From: Paractinoplanes tereljensis
GTDB taxonomy: Bacteria > Actinomycetota > Actinomycetes > Mycobacteriales > Micromonosporaceae
DNA length: 33,870 nucleotides
Assembly (NCBI RefSeq): GCF_016862435.1
Contig: NZ_BOMY01000015.1
Location: 1 to 33,870 of the forward strand
Direction of reading: 5' to 3'
The notes beneath the pieces were generated by a model. The model worked only from the letters and a program-made list of their open reading frames with translations, was not told the origin of the DNA and did not search any database. This document shows positions 17,013-24,484 of this stretch, piece by piece; positions within the stretch are counted from its first letter, which is position 1; each line of letters starts with the position of its first letter. The position numbers and the translations under genes were made by a program.

Positions 17013-17054
17013 CGCTTCCTGTGCGTCCGGGTCACAGGTGCTACACAGGAAGCG
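17013..17054. promoter_or_regulatory. Inverted repeat and PhoP-type box before the response regulator gene
   Basis: An 11-bp perfect inverted repeat (CGCTTCCTGTG at 17013-17023, CACAGGAAGCG at 17044-17054) encloses a direct repeat TCACAGG-N4-ACACAGG at 17032-17049. The 11-bp period of the CACAG cores is the known geometry of boxes bound by OmpR/PhoP regulators. The same direct repeat recurs before the GT39 gene and before the GT2-GtrA gene. Between divergent genes it could control both. Confidence 0.75.
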
Positions 17055-17098
17055 GAAAGGCGGCGCAAAGCGTGACCCGTGACAGTAGGGGCATGACG

Positions 17099-17830
17099 AT
17101 GGCGAACCAAGAATCCGGCACCGAGCTCCGCCGCCCCGACGGTGGCCCGGTTCGAGTCCTCGTGGTCGACGACGAACCGACGTTGGCCGAGCTCCTCTCC
17201 ATGGCCCTGCGTTACGAGGGCTGGGACGTGAAGAGTGCCGGAGACGGCCAGACCGCGGTGCGCACCGCCCGCGACTTCCGCCCGGACGCCGTCGTCCTCG
17301 ACATGATGCTGCCGGACATCGACGGGCTCGAGGTGCTGCGCCGCCTGCGTGGCGAATCGCCCGAGGTGCCGGTGCTGTTCCTCACCGCCAAGGACTCGGT
17401 GGAGGACCGGATCACCGGCCTCACCGCCGGCGGCGACGACTACGTCACCAAGCCGTTCAGCCTCGAAGAGGTGGTGGCCCGGCTGCGCGGCCTGATGCGC
17501 CGGATGGGCCACTCGCCGATGCGGACCGAGTCGCAGCTCATCGTCGGCGACCTGTCCCTCGACGAGGACAGCCACGAGGTTCGCCGGGGCAGTGACCTGG
17601 TCACGCTCACCGCGACCGAGTTCGAGCTGCTGCGTTACCTCATGCGTAACCCGCGCCGGGTGCTGAGCAAGAGCCAGATCCTGGACCGGGTGTGGAACTA
17701 CGACTTCGGCGGCCAGGCCAACGTGGTCGAGCTCTACATCTCGTACCTCCGCAAGAAGATCGACGCGGGTCGTACGCCGATGATCCACACGATGCGCGGA
17801 GCCGGGTATGTCCTCAAGCCGGCGGACTAA
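17099..17830 (+). CDS. PhoP-like OmpR-family response regulator
   Basis: A 243-residue regulator: receiver (about 16-132) with VLVVDDEPT, phosphoacceptor Asp in AVVLDMMLPDIDG and Lys in YVTKPFS, then a winged-helix DNA-binding domain (about 145-240) with TATEFELLRYLMRN and the wing HTMRGAGYVLKP. Stretches such as GGDDYVTKPFSLEEVVARLR and VWNYDFGG are those I know from Mycobacterium tuberculosis PhoP. I start at the ATG 17099 because AGGGG ends 7 nt before it; the ATG at 17093 is too close to that site. Its own promoter and two downstream glycosyltransferase genes carry CACAG direct repeats, the expected target. It overlaps the sensor kinase start by 23 bp. Confidence 0.93.
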   Translation: MANQESGTELRRPDGGPVRVLVVDDEPTLAELLSMALRYEGWDVKSAGDGQTAVRTARDFRPDAVVLDMMLPDIDGLEVLRRLRGESPEVPVLFLTAKDSVEDRITGLTAGGDDYVTKPFSLEEVVARLRGLMRRMGHSPMRTESQLIVGDLSLDEDSHEVRRGSDLVTLTATEFELLRYLMRNPRRVLSKSQILDRVWNYDFGGQANVVELYISYLRKKIDAGRTPMIHTMRGAGYVLKPAD

Positions 17831-19412
17831 GACCCCATCCCCTCGTCCCGCCCGCTGGCGTAGCCCGGCGGGCTGGTCGCTGCGTACCCGCATCGTGGCG
17901 ATCATGATCACCCTGCTGGCCATCATCGGTGTCGCCGTCGGCGGCACCGCCGAGCTGATTCTCCGCCAGCAGCTGTACGACCAGATCGACGCCAAGCTCG
18001 ACCAGTCGATGAACCCGGGCCGCGGTAACGGAAGCCAGCCATTCAACGGCGGTGGTAACCAGCACCCGCCCGAGTTCAACATCAACGGGCCGTCCCCCGG
18101 CTCGGAGCGGGGCTCGATCACCGCCTCCTACGACCCGGCCGACACCAGCGCCTTCCGGGGCGGCGTGGTCACGCTCGCCCCCAGCACCAGCGACACCAGC
18201 AGCAGCAGCAACCAATACACCCTGGACTGGATTGATCTGGACGACGCGGCGAAGGCGACGTTGATCGCGGTCAAGACCGACGGCAGCAAGTCGGACGTCG
18301 ACCTCGGCTCGTTCGGCTCTTTCCGGGTCACCGCCGAGGACGCCGAAGACGGCCGCATCAAGATCGTCGCACTGCCGCTCGAGCCCCTGCACAAGGTGCT
18401 GTTCCGGGTCGCTCTGGTCACCGGCGGCGCCGTACTCATCGCCCTGGTCATCGCCGGTTGGGCCGGCGTGTTCATCGTTCGCGGCACGCTGCGGCCGCTG
18501 CGCCGGGTGGCGAGCACCGCCACCCGGGTCTCCGAGCTGCGGCTCGACCGCGGCGTGGTGCAGCTGGCGCAACGCGTCCCGGAGGCCGACACCGATCCGC
18601 GCACCGAGGTGGGCCAGGTCGGTGCCGCCCTCAACCAGCTGCTCGACCACGTCGGCAACGCGCTGGAGGCCCGGCACGCCAGCGAGATGCAGGTACGCCA
18701 GTTCGTCGCCGACGCCAGCCACGAACTTCGCACCCCGCTCGCGGCCATCCGCGGTTACGCCGAGTTGAGCCGCCGCAGCCGGGCCCCGATCTCCGAGGAG
18801 ATCGCACACGTGCTGAGCCGGGTCGAGTCCGAGGCCCAACGAATGACCGGGCTCGTCGAAGACCTGCTGCTGCTCGCCCGGCTCGACGCCGGCCGGCCGC
18901 TCGGCCAGGACCCGGTCGACCTGACCATGCTTGTCGTCGACGCGGTCAGCGACGCGCACGCCGCCGGACCACGGCACTACTGGCAGCTTGACCTGCCCGA
19001 GGAACCGGTCACCGTGGTCGGCGACGGCGCCCGCCTGCACCAGGTGGTCGCCAACCTGCTGGCCAACGCCCGCACCCACACTCCGGAGGGCACCACCGTC
19101 ACGGTCTCGGTCCGGGCCGGTCAGGACGCCGCGGTCGTGCACGTCATCGACGGCGGGCCGGGCATCGCGCCCGAACTCCAGCCGCACATCTTCGAGCGCT
19201 TCGCCCGCGGCGACAGCTCCCGATCCCGGGCCGCCGGCAGCACCGGCCTCGGCCTGTCGATCGTGCATGCCGTGGTCACCGCGCACCGCGGCAACGTGTC
19301 CGTACAGAGCGTTCCCGGCCAGACCGTCTTCACCGTGGTCCTGCCGCTCGCCCCGGCGGACCTCGTCCCAACAGCTGGTCAGTTGCCACAGACCGTGTCC
19401 CGGTCACGGTGA
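17808..19412 (+). CDS. PhoR-like sensor histidine kinase
   Basis: A 534-residue membrane kinase: helix 1 at about 28-50, an extracytoplasmic domain of about 150 residues rich in Ser, Asp and Gly with no Cys, helix 2 at about 200-222, HAMP, phosphoacceptor box FVADASHELRTPLAAIRGYA, and an ATPase domain with NLLANARTHTPEG, DGGPGIAPE and GSTGLGLSIV. All catalytic motifs are intact. The ATG lies inside the regulator gene (23-bp overlap), so translation is coupled and the two form a cognate pair. The stimulus is not evident; a poly-Ser/Thr stretch (STSDTSSSSNQ) in the outer domain is unusual but not diagnostic. Confidence 0.92.
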   Translation: MSSSRRTKTPSPRPARWRSPAGWSLRTRIVAIMITLLAIIGVAVGGTAELILRQQLYDQIDAKLDQSMNPGRGNGSQPFNGGGNQHPPEFNINGPSPGSERGSITASYDPADTSAFRGGVVTLAPSTSDTSSSSNQYTLDWIDLDDAAKATLIAVKTDGSKSDVDLGSFGSFRVTAEDAEDGRIKIVALPLEPLHKVLFRVALVTGGAVLIALVIAGWAGVFIVRGTLRPLRRVASTATRVSELRLDRGVVQLAQRVPEADTDPRTEVGQVGAALNQLLDHVGNALEARHASEMQVRQFVADASHELRTPLAAIRGYAELSRRSRAPISEEIAHVLSRVESEAQRMTGLVEDLLLLARLDAGRPLGQDPVDLTMLVVDAVSDAHAAGPRHYWQLDLPEEPVTVVGDGARLHQVVANLLANARTHTPEGTTVTVSVRAGQDAAVVHVIDGGPGIAPELQPHIFERFARGDSSRSRAAGSTGLGLSIVHAVVTAHRGNVSVQSVPGQTVFTVVLPLAPADLVPTAGQLPQTVSRSR

Positions 19413-19417
19413 CGCGC

Positions 19418-19430
19418 TATGCTGGCCGAC
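19418..19430 (+). promoter_or_regulatory. Candidate -10 element of the DAHP synthase leader
   Basis: TATGCT (19418-19423) is 7 nt before the GTG at 19431, so transcription may start at the first base of the leader peptide (leaderless). No good -35 hexamer is seen. It lies just after the kinase stop codon at 19412. Confidence 0.5.
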
Positions 19431-19496
19431 GTGTCTCGCATGTATCGGTGGTTTACCGGGCCGGCTCACGCCGGTGCCTCGGTTATCACTTCATGA
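19431..19496 (+). CDS. Aromatic leader peptide of the DAHP synthase gene
   Basis: A 21-codon frame starting GTG and ending TGA that reads VSRMYRWFTGP and on to VITS. Codons 5-8 are Tyr-Arg-Trp-Phe (19443-19454): all three aromatic amino acids, the end products of the pathway opened by the enzyme encoded downstream. This is the hallmark of ribosome-mediated attenuation. An ATG at codon 4 would leave all these codons in place. The peptide itself is unlikely to have another function. The frame is too short for gene finders. Confidence 0.75.
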   Translation: MSRMYRWFTGPAHAGASVITS

Positions 19497-19555
19497 CCTG
19501 AGACACCAAGCCAGAGCCGGCCTGAGGCAGCGACGACGTCGCTGCCTTTTTGTTT
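19459..19555 (+). terminator. Transcription attenuator with terminator and antiterminator
   Basis: The terminator is a 9-bp perfect stem GGCAGCGAC/GTCGCTGCC (19526-19534, 19538-19546) with a 3-nt loop and TTTTTGTTT after it. Two alternative pairings compete. 19459-19467 can pair with 19514-19522 (9 bp). 19475-19482 can pair with 19522-19529 (8 bp, one G-U), which takes four bases of the terminator's left arm. A ribosome stalled at 19443-19454 would cover the first arm, free 19475-19482 and so prevent termination; a ribosome reaching the stop at 19494 would cover 19475-19482 and allow it. GTGTCTC at 19431 can also pair with GAGACAC at 19500. Confidence 0.75.
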
Positions 19556-19599
19556 GCCGGTTCTCACCGTGGGTGCCGGCGGAGAATGGGAGATCCACC

Positions 19600-20664
19600 G
19601 TGACTGCCCCCGAGGTCCAGCGCGTCCGTGACCAGCGCATCGCCGCGGTCGTTCCGCTGATGAGCCCCGCGCTGCTGCACCACGAGCTGCCCTTGACGGC
19701 CGATCTGCACGACACCGTGCTGGACGGCCGCCGACAGGTCGAAGACGTGCTGAACGCCCGAGATCCACGGCTGCTGGTCGTCGTCGGCCCCTGTTCCGTG
19801 CACGATCCGGCCGCCGCCGGGGAGTACGCCGGACTGCTGCGCGAGCAGGCCGACCGGCTCAGTGACGACCTGCTCGTGGTGATGCGCGTCTACTTCGAGA
19901 AGCCGCGCTCCACGGTCGGCTGGAAGGGCCTGATCAACGACCCGGCGCTGGACGGCACCGGCGACGTCGGCACCGGGCTGCGGATCGCCCGCAAGCTGCT
20001 ACTCGAGATCGTCGGCCGGGGGCTGCCGACCGCGGTCGAGTTCCTCGACCCGATCACGCCGCAGTACATCGCCGACACCGTGGCCTGGGGCGCGATCGGT
20101 GCCCGTACGGTCGAATCGCAGGTCCACCGGCAGCTGGCCTCCGGTCTTTCGATGCCGATCGGCATGAAGAACCGCCCCGACGGCAGCATCAGCACGGCGA
20201 TCGACGCCATCCAGGCCGCGGCCGTGCCGCACGTCTTCCCGGGCATCGACTACTCCGGCACCCCGGCGATCCTGCACACCACCGGCAACCCCGACACCCA
20301 CCTGGTGCTGCGTGGTGGCGGGGGCCGCCCGAACTACAGCGCCGCCGACGTCGAGGGTGCGCTGCAGCTGCTGCGCAAGGCCGGCGAGGCGGAGCGCCTG
20401 GTGATCGACTGCTCGCACGGCAACAGCGGCAAGGACCACCTGCGCCAGCCGCTGGTCGCCGACGACGTGGCCGGCCAGGTCGCCGACGGGCAGCACGGCA
20501 TCAGCGGCGTCATGCTGGAGAGCTTCCTCGTTCCGGGACGGCAGGAGCTGGGTGGTTCGCTCACCTACGGCCAGTCCGTCACCGATGCCTGCATGGGCTG
20601 GGAACCGACCGTTTCGGTGCTGGAGAAACTCGCCACCGCGTCTTCCCAGCGTCGCGCTCGGTAA
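19600..20664 (+). CDS. aroF: 3-deoxy-7-phosphoheptulonate synthase, class I
   Basis: A 354-residue class I DAHP synthase, usual length, joining phosphoenolpyruvate and erythrose 4-phosphate as the first step of aromatic amino acid synthesis. Conserved elements: LLVVVGPCSVHD near 60, MRVYFEKPRSTVGWKGL near 90-105, GARTVESQ near 168, IGMKNRPDG near 187, LRGGG near 231 and VIDCSHGNSGK near 265, with metal- and substrate-binding Cys, His, Glu and Lys present. GTG start with GGGAGA upstream. The gene stands alone behind the leader peptide and attenuator, so it should respond to charging of Tyr, Trp and/or Phe tRNA. Symbol given by family; aroG is equally possible. Confidence 0.93.
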   Translation: MTAPEVQRVRDQRIAAVVPLMSPALLHHELPLTADLHDTVLDGRRQVEDVLNARDPRLLVVVGPCSVHDPAAAGEYAGLLREQADRLSDDLLVVMRVYFEKPRSTVGWKGLINDPALDGTGDVGTGLRIARKLLLEIVGRGLPTAVEFLDPITPQYIADTVAWGAIGARTVESQVHRQLASGLSMPIGMKNRPDGSISTAIDAIQAAAVPHVFPGIDYSGTPAILHTTGNPDTHLVLRGGGGRPNYSAADVEGALQLLRKAGEAERLVIDCSHGNSGKDHLRQPLVADDVAGQVADGQHGISGVMLESFLVPGRQELGGSLTYGQSVTDACMGWEPTVSVLEKLATASSQRRAR

Positions 20665-20665
20665 T

Positions 20666-20683
20666 CCACAGCAGCCGCACAGG
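20666..20683 (+). promoter_or_regulatory. PhoP-type direct-repeat box before the GT39 gene
   Basis: CCACAGC-N4-GCACAGG: CACAG at 20667 and 20678, 11 bp apart, as in the box at 17032. It starts 2 bp after the DAHP synthase stop and 52 bp before the GT39 ATG. A second direct repeat, GTCGAGT at 20690 and 20700, lies between box and gene. Confidence 0.65.
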
Positions 20684-20734
20684 GCACACGTCGAGTGTTG
20701 TCGAGTAACCGATCCACCAGCCTGTGGAGCCTCG

Positions 20735-22807
20735 ATGACCTCGACGTTGCCCGTTCCGCCGATTGTGGCTCCGCCACCGCCACCGCCCGCGCCCACGCCG
20801 TCGCGCGCCCGGCGTCTCCTTCTGGGCGACGATCCCACCTGGGTGCGGCCGTCGCTTTATGCGCTCCTCCTGCTCACCGGCGTCCTCTACATCTGGGGAC
20901 TAGACAAATCGGGCTGGGCCAACGCGTTCTACTCGTCCGCCGCCCAGGCCGGATCGGTGAGCTGGAAGGCGCTCTTCTACGGCTCCTCCGACGCGGCCAA
21001 CTCGATCACTGTGGACAAGACGCCCGGCGCGCTCTGGGTGATGTCGCTCTCCGCCCGAATCTTCGGGGTCAATTCGTGGAGCATCCTGGTGCCGCAGGCG
21101 CTCATGGGTGTGGCCAGCGTCGGCCTGCTCTATGCCAGCGTCAAGCGCTGGTTCGGCCCAGCGGCCGGCCTGATCGCCGGCGCGGTGCTCGCGCTCACCC
21201 CGATCGCCGTGCTGATGTTCCGCTTCAACAACCCCGACGCGATGCTCGTCCTGATGATGGTCGCCGGCGCCTGGGCGACCTCCCGGGCGATCGAGAACGG
21301 CAAGACCAAGTGGCTGATCTGGGCCGGTGTCTTCGTCGGCTTCGGCTTCCTTGCCAAGATGCTGCAGGCGCTGCTGGTCGTGCCGGCCTTCGCCCTCGCG
21401 TACCTGATCGCCGGACCGCCGAAGCTCGGCAAGCGCCTCGTCCAGCTGCTGCTGGCCCTGGTCGCCCTGGTCGTGTCGGCCGGTTGGTACATCCTCATCG
21501 TCGAACTAGTGCCGGCCTCCGCGCGACCCTTCATCGGCGGCTCGCAGAACAACAGCATTCTCGAGCTCGCCCTCGGCTACAACGGACTCGGCCGACTCTC
21601 CGGCGATGAGACCGGCAGCGTCGGCGGCGGTGGAGGCGGCAGCGGCTGGGGTGAGACCGGGCTGTTGCGGATGTTCGACAGCTCGCAGGGCGGGCAGATC
21701 TCCTGGCTCCTCCCCGGCGCGCTGATCGTTCTGGTCGCCGGGCTGGTGCTGACCGCGCCGCGGATCCGCACCGACCGGCAACGCGCCGGCTTCGTGATCT
21801 GGGGCGGCTGGCTCATGATCACCGGCCTGGTCTTCAGCTTCATGCAGGGCATCTTCCACGCGTACTACACCGTCGCCCTGGCGCCGGCGATCGGTGCGGT
21901 CGTCGGCATGGGGTCGGTGCTGCTCTGGCGCAACCGGCGCAATCTGATCGCCTCGGCGACGCTGGCCGCCGCCATCGCGATCACCGCCTGGTGGTGCTAC
22001 CACCTGCTGACCCGCAGCTCGGACTTCCTGCCCTGGCTGCGGTGGGTGGTGCTGCTCGGCGGTCTGGTCGCGGCGGCCGGCGTGCTGGGCTCCTCGCTCA
22101 TCAAGTCGCGCCTGTCGGCGCGCCTGGGCGTGGTGGCTGCGGGTGCGTCGTTGGTCGCGGTTTTGGCCGGGCCCGCGGCGTACGCCGTACAAACCGCATC
22201 TGAAGGACACACCGGATCGATTCCATCGGCGGGGCCGTCTACCGGTGGCTTCGGCGGTGGCGGGGGTCGCGGCGGCTTCGGTGGAGGCGGCGGCGGGAAC
22301 CGTGGCGGAGGCGGCGGCCCTGGTGGCGGCGGATTCCCTGGTGGCGGCACCAATGGCGGCGGCACCACCACGGGTGGCGGTTTCCAGGGCGGCGGCAACG
22401 GTGGTGGCGGGATGCGCGGCGGCGGGGGCGGCATGGGCAGCCTCCTCGACGCGGTCACGGTCACCGACGAGATGAAGGCGCTGCTCCAGGCCGACGCCGA
22501 CAAGTACACCTGGGTGGCGGCCACGATCGGCTCGCAGAACGCGTCCGGTTACCAGCTGGCCACCGGCGACCCGGTGATGGCGGTCGGCGGCTTCAACGGC
22601 ACCGACCCGTCACCCACTCTCGCCCAATTCGAGGAATATGTCTCCGCCGGAAAGATCCATTACTACATCGGCGGAAGCAGCGGGGGCAGCACGAGCACCG
22701 GCGGCAGCAACGCCAGCTCCGAGATCGCCCAGTGGGTGGCCGACAACTTCACCGCGACCACCGTCGGCAGCACCACGGTCTACGACCTGACCTCGCCGAC
22801 CTCCTAA
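20735..22807 (+). CDS. GT39-family membrane glycosyltransferase
   Basis: A 690-residue polytopic protein. After a proline-rich cytoplasmic start come about 11-12 membrane helices (about 45-480). The first outer loop holds DKSGWANAFYSSAAQAG and VDKTPGALWVMSL, and NNPDAMLVLM follows; these are marks of PMT/ArnT-like transferases that move sugars from polyprenyl phosphate to protein or lipid outside the membrane. A Gly-rich segment (about 500-570) then links to a soluble domain (about 575-690) with YTWVAATIGSQNASGYQL, seen in the YkcB-like subgroup. The ATG has GTGGAG upstream. The GT2-GtrA protein encoded next could make and flip its lipid-linked sugar donor. A PhoP-type box lies upstream. Confidence 0.88.
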   Translation: MTSTLPVPPIVAPPPPPPAPTPSRARRLLLGDDPTWVRPSLYALLLLTGVLYIWGLDKSGWANAFYSSAAQAGSVSWKALFYGSSDAANSITVDKTPGALWVMSLSARIFGVNSWSILVPQALMGVASVGLLYASVKRWFGPAAGLIAGAVLALTPIAVLMFRFNNPDAMLVLMMVAGAWATSRAIENGKTKWLIWAGVFVGFGFLAKMLQALLVVPAFALAYLIAGPPKLGKRLVQLLLALVALVVSAGWYILIVELVPASARPFIGGSQNNSILELALGYNGLGRLSGDETGSVGGGGGGSGWGETGLLRMFDSSQGGQISWLLPGALIVLVAGLVLTAPRIRTDRQRAGFVIWGGWLMITGLVFSFMQGIFHAYYTVALAPAIGAVVGMGSVLLWRNRRNLIASATLAAAIAITAWWCYHLLTRSSDFLPWLRWVVLLGGLVAAAGVLGSSLIKSRLSARLGVVAAGASLVAVLAGPAAYAVQTASEGHTGSIPSAGPSTGGFGGGGGRGGFGGGGGGNRGGGGGPGGGGFPGGGTNGGGTTTGGGFQGGGNGGGGMRGGGGGMGSLLDAVTVTDEMKALLQADADKYTWVAATIGSQNASGYQLATGDPVMAVGGFNGTDPSPTLAQFEEYVSAGKIHYYIGGSSGGSTSTGGSNASSEIAQWVADNFTATTVGSTTVYDLTSPTS

Positions 22808-22825
22808 CAAGGCATTTACGCCCAT

Positions 22826-22859
22826 CAACGGGCGGCTCCCGTTTCGGGGCCGCCCGTTG
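22826..22859 (+). terminator. Stem-loop terminator after the GT39 gene
   Basis: A perfect 11-bp stem CAACGGGCGGC/GCCGCCCGTTG (22826-22836, 22849-22859) with a 12-nt apex that can close further. It starts 18 bp after the stop codon. No T tract follows, common for actinobacterial terminators. Confidence 0.75.
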
Positions 22860-22904
22860 CGGCGTTCACCCATTAGGGAAACGTTCACAAAGCAGAAAAC
22901 GGAC

Positions 22905-22922
22905 TCACAGTGTCCACACAGG
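22905..22922 (+). promoter_or_regulatory. PhoP-type direct-repeat box before the GT2-GtrA gene
   Basis: TCACAGT-N4-ACACAGG: CACAG at 22906 and 22917, 11 bp apart, the third box of this kind. It lies 44 bp before the ATG. Seven of the eight bases ACACAGGR match the box before the response regulator gene. Confidence 0.7.
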
Positions 22923-22966
22923 GATGCCTTACGTATTGCCTAGTTGCGTGGCCGACCTTGGATGGC

Positions 22967-24205
22967 ATGAGCCTTACGACGCTGCCATCGCACGCCACCG
23001 ACTCGACCCGGTTCGAAGCTCCGGTGCTCGATGTGGTCGTCCCCGTCTACAACGAGGAGATCGACCTTGAACCGTGCGTACGGCGTCTGCACGCGTACCT
23101 CTCGGCCCACTTCCCGTACCGCTTCCGGATCACCGTCGCCGACAACGCGAGCACCGACTCGACCGCCGAGGTCGCCGGCCGGCTCGCCGGCGAACTGCCC
23201 GGCGTCGCCGCCGTACACCTGCCGGAGAAAGGCCGCGGCCGCGCGCTGAAGTACGTCTGGACCCACTCCGACGCGGCCGTCCTGGCCTACATGGACGTGG
23301 ACCTCTCCACCGACCTCGGCGCGCTGTTGCCGCTGGTGGCCCCGCTGATCTCCGGTCACTCCGACCTGGCCATCGGTTCCCGGCTGGCCCGCGGTTCCCG
23401 GGTCGTGCGGGGCGCGAAGCGCGAGTTCATCTCCCGCACCTACAACCTGATCCTGCGCGGCACGCTGTCGGCCCGATTCTCCGACGCCCAGTGCGGCTTC
23501 AAGGCCATCCGGTCGGACGTCGCTGAACGCCTGCTGCCGATGGTCGAGGACACCGGTTGGTTCTTCGACACCGAGATGCTGGTCCTGGCCGAACGGGCCG
23601 GCCTGCGCATCCACGAGGTGCCGGTCGACTGGGTCGACGACCCGGACAGCCGGGTCGACATCGTCGCGACCGCGGTTGCCGACCTCAAGGGAATCGTGCG
23701 CCTGTTGCGCGCCTTCGGCTCGGGCCGCCTGCCACTGGGCACGCTGCGCGAACAACTCGGCCGCAATCCGCTGCCGGTGGCCGGCGTTCCGGCCGGCCTG
23801 ACCGGCCAGCTCATCCGCTTCGCCGCGGTGGGTGCGGCGAGCACGCTCGCCTACCTTCTTCTGTACGCGCTACTGCGCACCGGTGTAGGCATGCAGTGGG
23901 CGAACCTGATCGCCCTGCTGGTCACCGCCATCGCCAACACCGCCGTCAACCGCCGGGTCACCTTCGGCGTACGCGGTAACGACGGCGCCTGGCGTCACCA
24001 GGCCCAGGGCCTGATCGTCTTCGCCATCGGCCTCGGCCTGACCAGCGGTTCCCTCGCCCTGCTCGATCGGCTGTCGGCCAATCCGTCGAAGCCGGTGGAA
24101 CTGGTCGTCCTGATCCTGGCCAACCTGCTGGCCACCGCAGTCCGCTTCCTGATGCTTCGCGTCTGGGTCTTCCGCTCCCGCCGAGGCGCCCACACCCGGG
24201 ACTGA
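22967..24205 (+). CDS. GT2 glycosyltransferase fused to a GtrA domain
   Basis: A 412-residue fusion. Residues about 15-245 form a GT-A fold like dolichol-phosphate mannose synthase: VVVPVYNEE, ADNASTDST, metal-binding Asp-x-Asp in YMDVDLSTD, and a DAQCGFKA segment. Residues about 275-405 are a GtrA domain with four membrane helices (FAAVGAASTLAYLLLYALLR and three more) thought to flip or position polyprenyl-phosphate sugars. It should load a sugar on a polyprenyl carrier for the GT39 enzyme encoded upstream. I use the ATG at 22967, just before SLTTLPSH; the open frame extends to 22910 through the promoter. It has its own PhoP-type box and is cut from GT39 by a terminator. Confidence 0.9.
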   Translation: MSLTTLPSHATDSTRFEAPVLDVVVPVYNEEIDLEPCVRRLHAYLSAHFPYRFRITVADNASTDSTAEVAGRLAGELPGVAAVHLPEKGRGRALKYVWTHSDAAVLAYMDVDLSTDLGALLPLVAPLISGHSDLAIGSRLARGSRVVRGAKREFISRTYNLILRGTLSARFSDAQCGFKAIRSDVAERLLPMVEDTGWFFDTEMLVLAERAGLRIHEVPVDWVDDPDSRVDIVATAVADLKGIVRLLRAFGSGRLPLGTLREQLGRNPLPVAGVPAGLTGQLIRFAAVGAASTLAYLLLYALLRTGVGMQWANLIALLVTAIANTAVNRRVTFGVRGNDGAWRHQAQGLIVFAIGLGLTSGSLALLDRLSANPSKPVELVVLILANLLATAVRFLMLRVWVFRSRRGAHTRD

Positions 24206-24211
24206 CCGCTG

Positions 24212-24237
24212 CCCGCGATGCGGGGGCGCATCGCGGG
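24212..24237 (+). terminator. Stem-loop after the GT2-GtrA gene
   Basis: A perfect 11-bp stem CCCGCGATGCG/CGCATCGCGGG with a GGGG loop, 6 bp after the stop codon. No T tract. Confidence 0.7.
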
Positions 24238-24264
24238 AAATCCCCGGCTTTCAGTCCCAGCGGG

Positions 24265-24306
24265 AAGACGGCGCCGAACACCCCACTCGGCGTCGTCTTT
24301 CCTTTT
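24265..24306 (+). terminator. Intrinsic terminator, second in tandem
   Basis: An 11-bp stem with one G-U pair (24267-24277 with 24287-24297), preceded by AA and followed by TTTCCTTTT. Together with the stem at 24212 it gives a double stop to the GT2-GtrA transcript. Confidence 0.75.
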
Positions 24307-24310
24307 CCAG

Positions 24311-24484
24311 CTTTCCGGCCCGCTTGCTTGCTGCGGCGGGCTTTCCGCCCGCTTGCTTGCCGCGGCGGGCTTCCGGCCCGCTTGCTTGCCGCGGCGGGCT
24401 TTCGGCCCGCTTAGGGCCGCGGCGGGCTTTCAGGCCCGCTTACGGCCGCGGCGGGCTTTCAGGCCCGCTTACGGCCGCGGCGGG
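24311..24484. repeat. Minisatellite, about 29-bp unit, 5-6 copies of hairpins
   Basis: Five units of 28-29 bp (starting 24333, 24362, 24391, 24419 and 24448), a partial one before and gcggcggg after. Each holds GCGGGC-(4-6 nt)-GCCCGC, a hairpin. Units 4 and 5 are identical, the others differ by few bases, so expansion is recent. The array lies between convergent genes; the DUF3040 stop codon (24459-24461) is inside unit 5 and its last 5-6 codons are read from repeat sequence. Confidence 0.92.

Noticed and set aside
19424..19560. tRNA gene in the gap before DAHP synthase
   Set aside because: The stems do not form a cloverleaf and no anticodon loop or GGTTCRA arm is seen; the leader peptide and attenuator explain the region.
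21997..22524. Proline-rich minus-strand frame in the GT39 gene
   Set aside because: It is the antisense of the Gly-rich linker codons, not a proline-rich protein.
23870..24281. Minus-strand frames in the GtrA part
   Set aside because: Antisense of the membrane helices of the GT2-GtrA fusion, without ribosome site or domain.
24311..24484. Possible CRISPR or REP cluster
   Set aside because: No unique spacers between units and no cas genes; it is a tandem minisatellite.
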